A DNA stretch of 14,329 nucleotides, taken from assembly GCA_039805565.1 (NCBI GenBank), contig JBDLTZ010000024.1, forward strand, positions 1 through 14,329, read 5' to 3'. Positions 7,542-14,073 of the stretch are shown piece by piece. The notes beneath the pieces are model-generated. The model was not told the DNA's origin and ran no database searches. It saw only the letters and a program-made list of their open reading frames with translations. How positions within the stretch are numbered: the first letter of the stretch is position 1; each line of letters begins with the position of its first letter. This DNA is from CALJIC01 sp039805565 (GTDB lineage Bacteria > Chloroflexota > Chloroflexia > Chloroflexales > Roseiflexaceae). The translations under genes and the position numbers were made by a program.

Positions 7542-7646
7542 GACCGACGGCTGGTGACCGATGACCGATGACCGATGACCGATGGCCGATGACCGACGAC
7601 AGATGGCCGACGACCGACGACCGGTGGTCCGTGGTCTGTGGTCCGT
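7542..7646. repeat. Tandem heptanucleotide array, 15 units related to GACCGAT
   Basis: Fifteen contiguous 7-base units begin five bases after the first esterase stop and end 22 bases before the start of its paralogue. Four central units are exact GACCGAT. Others include GACCGAC, GGCCGAT, GGCCGAC, GACAGAT, GGCTGGT and GACCGGT, and the last three are GGTCCGT, GGTCTGT, GGTCCGT. The last three are close to the reverse complement of the earlier units, so the 3' half can fold back imperfectly around ACCGGT (7621-7626). The unit is unrelated to that of the array at 128-246. Frames read through it give repetitive arginine/aspartate peptides and should not be annotated as protein. Confidence 0.92.
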
Positions 7647-7668
7647 CCATACCACACAGGTGACAACG

Positions 7669-8565
7669 ATGTCGAACCCCACCCGCCCATCTGACTTCGA
7701 CGCCTACTGGGACGCGGTCGACGCCGAGCTGGCGCGCTTCGACCCCGCTCCGGAGCTTGAGCCGCTGCGCCTGCGCACCACCGAGTTCGCCACGGTCTAC
7801 GCCCTGCGGCTGACGAGCGCCGGCCCCTACCGTATCTTCGGCTACTACAGCGTCCCGCATGGCGCGGGGCCGTTCCCCGGCCTGCTGGTGATGCCCAACT
7901 ACGGCAGCGTCAACCACCTGCCGCACTACGACGACCGCGAGCGCTATGCGACGCTGGTACTGATGCACCGCGGGCAGCGCCTGGCCGACACGCCGTTCCA
8001 GGCGTCATACCCCGGCCTGTTGACTCTCGGCATCCACGACCCGGCGGCCTACATCTACCGCATGATCGTCGCCGACTGCCTGCGCGGCGCGGAGTTCCTG
8101 CTGGCTCGCCCCGAGATGGACCCGGCCCGCGTGGCCGTGACCGGCGGCGACCTCGCGCTGATCACGGCCGCCCGCCGCCCGCAGTTCGTGGCGGCGCAGG
8201 TGGGCGGGCTTCTGCTCTACCGTGCGCTCGAGGCGGCTGCGCGCACCTCGGCCTACCCGACCGAGGAGCTCAACGACTACGCCCGCGCCTACCCCGAGCA
8301 GCGCGAGGCCGTTGCGCGTACGCTGGCCTACTTTGATCCGCTCCACCACGCGCCGCGCGTCACCGCAGAGGTGCTGCTCCAGGCCGGTGACCAGGGGGCG
8401 ATCGGTGGGCCGGAGTGGCTGGCGCCGCTGGCGTCGGCGCTGGCACGCCCGCAGCAGTACGCAGTGACCCACGAGGGCGGCACCGACCAGGACTGGCTCG
8501 ACGCCTGGCTGGCCGGCCGGCTTGGGTCCGAGCCTCGCCCGCGCCTGTGGGACGCCGCCCGCTGA
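7669..8565 (+). CDS. Diverged acetyl-xylan-esterase-like paralogue lacking catalytic Ser and His (probable pseudoenzyme)
   Basis: The 298-residue protein aligns along its whole length with the preceding esterase. Examples are PSDFDAYWDAVDAE against PPDFDQFWTAVQAE, SYPGLLT against GYPGLLT, and TEELNDYARAYPE against YEEINDYLRTYPE. The nucleophile elbow HGSSQGGAL has become VTGGDLAL (157-164), so the Ser is gone together with about three residues, and the His loop CAHDAG reads GGTDQD (270-275). Only the acid residue position (Asp241 in AGDQG) is kept. The frame is intact and codon usage normal, so it is not an ordinary pseudogene. A non-catalytic partner, binding protein or different hydrolase mechanism is possible. 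The start at 7669 is chosen because AGGTGA (7658-7663) precedes it; an in-frame ATG at 7582 would translate the heptamer array. Confidence 0.82.
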   Translation: MSNPTRPSDFDAYWDAVDAELARFDPAPELEPLRLRTTEFATVYALRLTSAGPYRIFGYYSVPHGAGPFPGLLVMPNYGSVNHLPHYDDRERYATLVLMHRGQRLADTPFQASYPGLLTLGIHDPAAYIYRMIVADCLRGAEFLLARPEMDPARVAVTGGDLALITAARRPQFVAAQVGGLLLYRALEAAARTSAYPTEELNDYARAYPEQREAVARTLAYFDPLHHAPRVTAEVLLQAGDQGAIGGPEWLAPLASALARPQQYAVTHEGGTDQDWLDAWLAGRLGSEPRPRLWDAAR

Positions 8566-8575
8566 GCCTTTTGTC

Positions 8576-8599
8576 ATGCCGAGCGCAGCGCAGCATCTC
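8576..8599. repeat. Dispersed short hairpin repeat, copy 2
   Basis: ATGC and GCAT flank the core CGAGCGCAGCGCA, and TCTC completes the unit, matching the copy at 4185-4208 in length and core. Two base pairs of the four-pair outer stem differ, and both partners changed together (C-G to T-A and C-G to G-C). It lies in the 106-base spacer between the esterase paralogue and the PLP-enzyme gene. Confidence 0.6.
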
Positions 8600-8671
8600 T
8601 GGCACAAACTCGTCGCTGCGCCCGGAGTGACGCCGTTCGTACTGGACGCAACGCTTAGCCCAGAGGCATCA

Positions 8672-9811
8672 ATGACTCTCTACTCAGACCTCGGCCTGCG
8701 CCGCGTCGTGAATGCCGCCGCCACCCTCACGCGTCTCGGCGGCTCGCTCATGCCCCCGCCCGTGCTGGCCGCCATGCAGGAGGCCGCCGGCTCGTTCGTG
8801 GACCTCCCCGAGATGCAGGAGCGCGTCGGCGCGCGCATAGCCGCCCTGACCCGCAACGAAGCCTGCTACGTCTCCGCCGGGGCCGCCGCCGGCATCGTCG
8901 TGGCGGTGGCCGCATGCATCGCCGGCACAGACCCGGCCAGGATTGCGCGCTTCCCCTCGCTCGCCGAGGACGACCGGTGTGAGGTGGTCGTCCACCGCTC
9001 CCAGCGCAACGGGTACGACTACGCCATCCGCCAGACCGGCGCTCGGCTGGTGGAGATCGGCATGGCGAACGGCACCGAGCCGTGGGAGCTCGAGGCCGCC
9101 ATCACACCCCGCACGGCCTGCGTGGTCTTCTTCGCCGGGGGGCACTTCGCGCGCGGCGCGCTGCCGCTGGAGCAGGTGATCGCTGTCGCGCACGCCCACG
9201 GGGTGCCGGTGATCGTGGACGCCGCCGCCCAGATCCCGTCCATCTCTAACCTGTGGCGCTTCACACGCGACATGGGCGCCGACCTGGCGATCTTCAGCGG
9301 GGGCAAGGGGCTGCGCGGGCCGCAGTCCGCCGGGCTCGTGCTCGGCCGCCCCGACCTCGTGGCCGCCTGCCGCGCCAACGGCAGCCCCAACACGTCGATC
9401 GGCCGCCCGATGAAGGTCGGCAAGGAGGAGCTCGCCGGCATGCTCGCCGCGGTGGCCTGGTCGCTGGAGCAGGACGAGGCCGCGCTCCTCGCCGGCTACG
9501 AGGCCACCGTCGCCTACTGGCTCGCCGGGCTGCGCGGCCTGCCGGGGGTGGAGGTCTGGCGCGGCTACCCGAGCGAGGCGGGCCAGCCGCACGGCCGCGC
9601 GATCGTGCGGGTGCTGCCGGAAAGCGGCCGCACGCGCGACGAGGTGGTGGCGCTGCTCTGGGCTGGTGATCCGGCCGTGGCGGTGGCGCCGTTTGACGCC
9701 GACATGATCGCGCTTAACCCGCAGACCATCGAGCCCGGCGAGGAGCGCCTGGTGCTCGACGCGCTGCTCCGCGCCCTCGCGCCCACACCGGCTCAGGAGG
9801 TCTACGGATAA
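8672..9811 (+). CDS. SelA/DgaE-like PLP-dependent enzyme (aminotransferase-fold lyase)
   Basis: The 379-residue protein is a fold-type I PLP enzyme of the SelA-like group that includes D-glucosaminate-6-phosphate ammonia-lyase. The N-terminus LGLRRVVNAAATLTRLGGS is characteristic of that group. VDAAAQ (182-187) supplies the Asp that contacts the PLP ring nitrogen, and FSGGKGLRGPQSAG (208-221) carries the Schiff-base lysine, Lys212. GTG(N)-type selenocysteine synthesis is unlikely, because no selB or tRNA-Sec is seen and the protein is shorter than true SelA (about 460). A role in amino-sugar or hydroxy-amino-acid catabolism is inferred. The ATG at 8672 has AGAGG five bases before it. Its TAA stop overlaps the ruined start of the next gene. 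Confidence 0.85.
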   Translation: MTLYSDLGLRRVVNAAATLTRLGGSLMPPPVLAAMQEAAGSFVDLPEMQERVGARIAALTRNEACYVSAGAAAGIVVAVAACIAGTDPARIARFPSLAEDDRCEVVVHRSQRNGYDYAIRQTGARLVEIGMANGTEPWELEAAITPRTACVVFFAGGHFARGALPLEQVIAVAHAHGVPVIVDAAAQIPSISNLWRFTRDMGADLAIFSGGKGLRGPQSAGLVLGRPDLVAACRANGSPNTSIGRPMKVGKEELAGMLAAVAWSLEQDEAALLAGYEATVAYWLAGLRGLPGVEVWRGYPSEAGQPHGRAIVRVLPESGRTRDEVVALLWAGDPAVAVAPFDADMIALNPQTIEPGEERLVLDALLRALAPTPAQEVYG

Positions 9812-10037
9812 TCGTCGACGCAGACTGCTACGTGATGCCGACGAGGAGCTGGCGCTGCCGCCGCTCGACCGCTCGGCGGTAGAGGTGGCCCGCGAGCGCC
9901 CCAACATCACGCTGATCGGCAGCGCGGTCCACGAGCTGCCGATCGACCGCGCCCTGCTGCGCGATACCCCCGCGGAGGACCAGGCGAAGATCATGGGCGG
10001 GAATACTCTGCGCGTGCTGGGGACGGCTGATGAGTGA
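9808..10037 (+). pseudogene. Remnant of an amidohydrolase (PF04909-like) gene with lost start, frameshift and large internal deletion
   Basis: AGGAGG at 9795-9800 precedes codons 9808-9837 that read IIVDADCYVM, the usual opening of an Amidohydro_2 TIM-barrel protein, but the first codon is ATA. Shortly after, the frame that makes sense changes. From 9837 to the TGA at 10035-10037 the peptide ends in AEDQAKIMGGNTLRVLGTAD, the usual C-terminus of the same family (EDxxKIxGGNxxRxL). Intact members are about 250-380 residues, whereas only about 75 codons remain. The strand-8 region with the catalytic Asp is absent. One G-to-A change in an ancestral ATGA overlap would destroy this start while leaving the upstream gene a stop (TGA to TAA). 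Confidence 0.65.
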
Positions 10038-10073
10038 CGGCCGCGACGCGTGAACGGTGCTCGTCGGATGAGG

Positions 10074-10613
10074 CTACAGCAGCGCGCCGCGCCGCGCGAT
10101 GGCCACCGACTCGTGGTAGACGCCCCTGAAGTCCTTCCCCGCCAGCCGGTAGGCGTTGAGCAGGTCGTACAGGCCAAGGCGCGCCCACTCACCGAGCCCG
10201 CCCGTGTTGTAGACGGCCAGAGCGAGGGCGACGTGCTGCCGCAGTTCGAGGCACTCCTGGCGGCTCACCCCACTGGCCGCCAGCGCGGCGAAGGTCGCCT
10301 CCTGGTGGGCGTGGTCGAACGTAACGTCGGCGAACGGCTCGAGGATGAGCCTCCACACGTCTGTGCGCCGCACGCAGGGTACGCCGGCCTCGGCCGCCGC
10401 CGCGCGCAGGGTCTCGCGCTGCGAGGTGTGTACGAAGAGGATGTCGCCGTAGCGCGTGTGGACCTCGGGAGGCGTCGCGTCGGGCAGCACGTGCTCCACC
10501 ACCAGCCACGGCAGCAGGCGGATCTCCGACACCGAAGCCGGCTCGAACGGGTAGCTGTGGAACTCGATATACTCGTCGGTGATCCTGGCCTGGGAGAGAA
10601 GCGCGAACAGCAT
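10074..10613 (-). CDS. Hypothetical protein, 179 aa
   Basis: I do not recognise this family. The protein is soluble, mixed alpha/beta, with LPWLVVEHVLPDATPPEVH (34-52), a Rossmann-like strand GDILFVHTSQRETLRAAAAE, and a helical C-terminal half rich in Ala, Leu and Tyr. The ATG at 10613 has AAGGGAG seven bases upstream on its strand, and the frame uses G/C third positions like its neighbours. It is convergent with the amidohydrolase remnant (36-base gap) and divergent from the glycoside-hydrolase gene. There is no catalytic motif I can name. Confidence 0.7.
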   Translation of the reverse strand: MLFALLSQARITDEYIEFHSYPFEPASVSEIRLLPWLVVEHVLPDATPPEVHTRYGDILFVHTSQRETLRAAAAEAGVPCVRRTDVWRLILEPFADVTFDHAHQEATFAALAASGVSRQECLELRQHVALALAVYNTGGLGEWARLGLYDLLNAYRLAGKDFRGVYHESVAIARRGALL

Positions 10614-10638
10614 GAACCGGCTCCCTTGAAATACTCGG

Positions 10639-10689
10639 TATAATCTTCTTCAGGCTGGCCGGCCGCCGAACATACGCCGAACAGTATGT
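10639..10689 (+). promoter_or_regulatory. Promoter -10 and inverted repeat upstream of the glycoside-hydrolase gene
   Basis: TATAAT at 10639-10644 is a perfect -10 hexamer on the plus strand, but no good -35 lies 16-18 bases before it, which suggests an activator-dependent promoter. Downstream, ACATAC (10670-10675) and GTATGT (10684-10689) form a perfect 6-base inverted repeat with an 8-base spacer. That would place an operator-like site about 20-40 bases after the predicted start of transcription. A small RNA hairpin is also possible. Confidence 0.35.
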
Positions 10690-10739
10690 GCTGTCCTGAT
10701 CTCCCCGCGGCGGCCCAGCACGACGGAGTGTCACACCCT

Positions 10740-12302
10740 ATGACCCCACCGCTCACCGCACACCCCTGGCGCGAGGTCGAGATCACCCTCACCGCTGCGC
10801 ACGAGCACCCGAGCCCGTACACGTCGGTCGAGGTCTGGGCCGACTTCACCCACGAGAGCGGGCGCGTGCTGCGCCGCCCGGCCTTCTGGGACGGCGGCCG
10901 CACCTGGAAGCTGCGCTTCGCCTCACCGCTGGCTCACGGCGCATGGTCCTGGCGCAGCGCCGCGAGCGTGCCCGACGAGGGGCTGGCCGACGCCACCGGC
11001 GAGATCGTCTGCCTGCCGGGGGAGGCCACCAACCGCTTCTACGCGCGCGGCTTCTGGCGGATGTCCCCCGGCGGCCGTAACCTCGTCCACGCCGACGGTA
11101 CGCTTGCGCTCCTGGCCGGCGACACCGCCTGGGCGCTCCCCTGGCGAGCAACGCTGGAGCAGGCGCGCGAGTACGCCGCCGATCGCCGGGCGAAGGGGTT
11201 TAACGCCGCCCTGCTCATGACCGTCCAGCCCGACATGCGCGCGGTCGGGCCGCGTGACCGCACCGCGGACGAGGGGTTCGACGTCGGCTTCGAGGATCTG
11301 CCGAGTGGCCACCTGAACGAGCTTAACCCGGCCTACTTCCAGACCATGGACGTCCTCATGGACGTACTCGTGGAGCACGAGGTCGTCCCCGTCTACCAGC
11401 CGGTGTTCCACGGCTACGGCTGGAAGGGGCTGGGCGTGGCCGGCACGGTAGTCCCGCCCGAGGAGTACGCTCGCTACTGCCGCTACCTCGTGGCGCGCTA
11501 CGGCGCCCGGCCCGCGATCTGGCTGGTGGGCGGCGACGGTCAGGGCTACGCGCCGCAGGTTGCCGCCGGCGGGCGGGAGGTCGAGTCCTGGGACTGCTAT
11601 GGCCAGCCCACCGGCATCCACTACGCGCCCCACGCTGACAACCGCGCCCACCAGGAGGCGGGCTGGCTCGACTTCCAGTGGTGCCAGACCGGCCACAACG
11701 GCGAGCACGTCCCCGAGCGTGTGGCCGACATGTGGCGAAACACCCCGGCCAAGGGCGTGGCCAACGGCGAGCCGACCTACGAGCACATCGGGCGGCGCGG
11801 CAAGGCCGTGGGGTGGTGGCAGGGGCATGAGGCCTGGTGCAACCTGTGCGCCGGCGGTACCATGGGTGTGGTCTACGGTGCGGGCAGCCTGTGGCAGTGG
11901 CGCCTTCATGCGGAGGAGCCCGGCCACGAGGCCTGGGCGCACGCCCCGGGCTTCGGCTGGCGCGAGGCGCTGGAGTTCGAGGGCAGCCGCTACATCGGCG
12001 TCATCCCGCGCATCTTCGAGGGGCTGCCGTTCGCCGAGATGCGTCCCAACTGGGACTACACCATCGGGCGGCGCGCCCTCGCGGTGGACGGCAAGCTGCT
12101 GGTGGTCTACCTGCCGGACGGCGGCATGGCAATGGTGGTGAGCGACCAGGTCCCCCGGCCGTACCGCATCGTGGACCCACGCAGCGGCAAGGTCATCGCG
12201 CGCGGCGAGTGGTCCCGCGAGGCCAGCATCGTCAGCGCGCCGGAGGGTGCCCCTGCGGTGATCATCTTCGCCCAGCCGGACGGACACGAGAGCATTGCGT
12301 GA
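10740..12302 (+). CDS. DUF5060/DUF4038 glycoside-hydrolase-like protein (apiosidase/GH140-type architecture)
   Basis: The 520-residue protein has an N-terminal beta-sandwich of DUF5060 type (about 5-92, ending in the GAWSWR pattern). A TIM-barrel DUF4038 domain follows (about 98-425) and then a small C-terminal beta domain (about 430-512). Barrel landmarks are GDTAWALPWRAT (128-139), VYQPVFHGYGW (218-228), WLVGGDG (261-267), DFQWCQTGHN (311-320) and ANGEPTYE (341-348). Asp266 and Glu344 are the best candidates for the acid/base and nucleophile. Members attack plant cell-wall side chains; the exact linkage here is not predictable. There is no signal peptide at this start or at an in-frame ATG at 10686, so it is probably cytoplasmic, unlike many relatives. 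ATG at 10740 has GGAG at 10725-10728, a somewhat long spacing. Confidence 0.8.
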   Translation: MTPPLTAHPWREVEITLTAAHEHPSPYTSVEVWADFTHESGRVLRRPAFWDGGRTWKLRFASPLAHGAWSWRSAASVPDEGLADATGEIVCLPGEATNRFYARGFWRMSPGGRNLVHADGTLALLAGDTAWALPWRATLEQAREYAADRRAKGFNAALLMTVQPDMRAVGPRDRTADEGFDVGFEDLPSGHLNELNPAYFQTMDVLMDVLVEHEVVPVYQPVFHGYGWKGLGVAGTVVPPEEYARYCRYLVARYGARPAIWLVGGDGQGYAPQVAAGGREVESWDCYGQPTGIHYAPHADNRAHQEAGWLDFQWCQTGHNGEHVPERVADMWRNTPAKGVANGEPTYEHIGRRGKAVGWWQGHEAWCNLCAGGTMGVVYGAGSLWQWRLHAEEPGHEAWAHAPGFGWREALEFEGSRYIGVIPRIFEGLPFAEMRPNWDYTIGRRALAVDGKLLVVYLPDGGMAMVVSDQVPRPYRIVDPRSGKVIARGEWSREASIVSAPEGAPAVIIFAQPDGHESIA

Positions 12303-12333
12303 CTATCCCGGCGCAGAGGCCAGGGCGAACCTC

Positions 12334-12361
12334 TTCTGGGTGCGCTCTGTGCCCTCTGTGG
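12334..12361. repeat. Nonamer repeat of (C)CCTCTGTG type, copy 1
   Basis: Three 9-base units in a row (TTCTGGGTG, CGCTCTGTG, CCCTCTGTG, then G) follow the glycoside-hydrolase gene by about 30 bases. The same type of array in the same orientation is found at 12859-12886. Confidence 0.5.
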
Positions 12362-12380
12362 CGGCGACTGGCCGGGCGCT

Positions 12381-12780
12381 CTAGCCACCCTCCCCGCGCA
12401 GCGCGGCGATGTGACGGCGCCACCCCACCACCAGCGGGTCGGCCTCCGGGTCGCCGCCCTCCGCCGCAACGCGCCACTTGCGGAAGGCCAGCTCGTTCTG
12501 CGCGTTGACGATCGCCGCGGAGCGCCCCCCGAGAGCGCGGTCGCCGCCGCGCTCTCCGTCACGAACACCGAGCACGTCGGGTGTGGCGCATGAACAGGGT
12601 CAGCGTCATGAGAGCGCCGAACGCTACGGCGGCGAGCAGCGCCACAGTCGCCAGCGTGGCACAGCGCCGCTGTCGCAGCGGGGGCCCGGCCGTCAGGTAG
12701 TCGATCTGGGCGGCATGACATCCCTGGTCATAGCGGCCTCTTTCGTGCCCGGGAGTGATGCGTCTATTGCGGCAGGGCGC
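12381..12780 (-). pseudogene. Possible degraded gene with one membrane segment
   Basis: Most of the 592-base gap between 12302 and 12895 has no intact gene. On the minus strand, an open stretch from about 12780 to the stop at 12559-12561 encodes a polar segment, then QIDYLTAGPPLRQRR, then a clear hydrophobic helix (LATVALLAAVAFGALMTLTL) followed by RHTRRAR. An overlapping frame (12575-12381) continues with polar, globular-looking sequence ending VVGWRRHIAALRGEGG and TAG. A single-base indel near 12560-12575 would join them into one protein of about 130 residues with a single transmembrane helix. I see no good start codon with a ribosome binding site. It may instead be chance open frame in GC-rich DNA. 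Confidence 0.28.
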
Positions 12781-12824
12781 GGGCTGCGGCCCCCATCTCG
12801 AGCAGGGAAGGGTACGGCTCTAGC

Positions 12825-12871
12825 AAGAAAGGGCACGGAGGCTCGGGTTATCCCGAAGTCCTCCGTGCCCT
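12825..12871 (-). terminator. Intrinsic terminator of the sigma factor gene
   Basis: AGGGCACGGAGG (12830-12841) and CCTCCGTGCCCT (12860-12871) form a perfect 12-base stem. An inner stem TCGGG/CCCGA (12843-12847/12852-12856) is closed by TTAT. Read on the minus strand, the hairpin is followed by TTTCTTG. It begins 23 bases after the sigma gene's TAG. No U-rich tract lies on the plus-strand side, so it is oriented for the sigma gene. Confidence 0.8.
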
Positions 12872-12886
12872 CTGCGCTCTCTGTGG
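12859..12886. repeat. Nonamer repeat of (C)CCTCTGTG type, copy 2
   Basis: TCCTCCGTG, CCCTCTGCG and CTCTCTGTG, then G, form three consecutive 9-base units like those at 12334-12361. The first unit and part of the second also serve as one arm of the sigma gene terminator. Confidence 0.5.
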
Positions 12887-12894
12887 CTTGTGGA

Positions 12895-13938
12895 CTACGC
12901 TGCCAGGTAGTCCCGCAGGTGCCGGCCGGCGTCCGACGTCCGCAGCGTCCGCAGCGCCTGGGCCTCGATCTGCCGCGCTCGCTCACGCGTCATGCCGAGC
13001 GCCCGGCCAACCTCCTCCAGCGTCCGCTGCTGCCCGTCCATCAGGCCATAGCGCAGCGTCAGGATCTTCTGCTCCCGCTCCGAGAGCCGCTCCAGCGCCG
13101 AGGCCAGGTCGCGGCGCATCATGTACTCCGCGGCGGCCTCCATCGGCGAGCCCTGGGCCTTGTCCTCGATGAACTCGCCCAGCGTGCTCTCACCGTCTTC
13201 GCCCACCGGCATCTCCAGCGAGATCGTCCGGCGCATGGCCTCTAGCGTCCGCGCGATCTTGTCTATCGGCTGGCCCATCGCGTTCGCGATCTCCTCCGGG
13301 GTGGGCTGGCGCTCCAGTGAGCGGGAGAGCCGCTCGGCCGTGCGCTTTACCTGCCCCATCGACTCGCTCATGTGCACGGGCAGCCGGATGGTGCGGCCCT
13401 GCTCCGCCACCGACCGCGTTACCGCCTGGCGGATCCACCAGGTGGCGTAGGTTGAGAAGCGGTTTCCGCGCCCGGCGTCGAACTTGTCGGCTGCGCGCAT
13501 CAGGCCGATGTTCCCCTCCTGGATCAGGTCCGTCAGCGACAGGCCGTGGCCCACATACTTCTTGGCGATGCTCACCACCAGGCGTAGATTAGCCTGGATC
13601 AGGTGCGCACGCGCATCCGCGCCCTGCACCACGTCGGCGTGCAGTGCAGCCTGCGCCTGCGCGGTCAGCTCCTCGCCGGACTCAAGCCGCTGCGTTGCCG
13701 CCACGCCGCGCGCCATGCGCTCGGCCAGCTCCACCTCCTCGGGCGCGCTCAGCAGCTTGGTGCGACCGATCTCGCGCAGGTAGGTGTCGATCGAGTCAAG
13801 CGAGACTTCAGCGCTGGTGCTCGGCCCTGCCGGCTCCTCGGCCAGCGGCTCCTCCGCCAGCGTCTGCCGCGCGAGCATGTCGCCCGTATCCATCATCGCC
13901 TCACGGGCGATCATCACGTCGGTCATCTCATCTATCAT
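12895..13938 (-). CDS. RNA polymerase sigma-70 family factor (RpoD/SigA-like, group 1 or 2)
   Basis: The 347-residue protein directs RNA polymerase to -35/-10 promoters. Region 1.2 spans about 46-80 (SIDTYLREIGRTKLLSAPEE). Region 2 spans about 108-190, with NLRLVVSIAKKY, DLIQEGNIGLMRAADKFD and the -10 recognition helix FSTYATWWIRQAVTRSVAEQ. Region 3 is about 191-265. Region 4 is about 278-340, with EREQKILTLRYGL and the helix-turn-helix LEEVGRALGMTRERARQIE. Region 1.1 is absent; an acidic tail of about 40 residues replaces it. This, with the short length, suits a group 2 factor or a short primary sigma, and the window cannot decide. ATG at 13938 has GAGGAG nine bases upstream. Expression is probably controlled through the long structured leader. 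Confidence 0.95.
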   Translation of the reverse strand: MIDEMTDVMIAREAMMDTGDMLARQTLAEEPLAEEPAGPSTSAEVSLDSIDTYLREIGRTKLLSAPEEVELAERMARGVAATQRLESGEELTAQAQAALHADVVQGADARAHLIQANLRLVVSIAKKYVGHGLSLTDLIQEGNIGLMRAADKFDAGRGNRFSTYATWWIRQAVTRSVAEQGRTIRLPVHMSESMGQVKRTAERLSRSLERQPTPEEIANAMGQPIDKIARTLEAMRRTISLEMPVGEDGESTLGEFIEDKAQGSPMEAAAEYMMRRDLASALERLSEREQKILTLRYGLMDGQQRTLEEVGRALGMTRERARQIEAQALRTLRTSDAGRHLRDYLAA

Positions 13939-14040
13939 CGCCGCTGTCTCCTCTATGCTTGCTCGTCCGGCGCCCCTGGGAGCGCCGCTGCGTGAATATC
14001 CACCGTTGCCGTGCTGTCTGAGGCACTGTGTGGCAAGGCA

Positions 14041-14073
14041 ACGAAAACCTCCACCACAGGTCAGGGTGGAGGT
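14041..14073 (-). terminator. Terminator-like hairpin inside the sigma leader
   Basis: On the minus strand ACCTCCACC, a nine-base loop and GGTGGAGGT form a perfect 9-base stem followed directly by TTTCGTT (four consecutive Ts if the last arm base is counted). The U-tract is short, so termination is likely partial. That is what a readthrough attenuator about 100 bases upstream of the sigma ATG would need. Confidence 0.5.

Noticed and set aside
6568..7968. Long minus-strand open frame across both esterase-like genes and the heptamer array
   Set aside because: It passes through the tandem array and lies opposite two recognisable hydrolase-fold genes with ribosome binding sites.
8684..10192. Long minus-strand open frame opposite the PLP-enzyme gene
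   Set aside because: The plus strand carries the PLP lysine and family motifs; the antisense product is low-complexity Arg/Gly/His.
10923..12287. Long minus-strand open frame opposite the glycoside-hydrolase gene
   Set aside because: No family signature, and the plus-strand DUF4038 motifs are continuous.
12478..13245. Plus-strand open frame over the gap and the sigma gene 3' half
   Set aside because: It runs antisense through conserved sigma regions and through the terminator hairpin.
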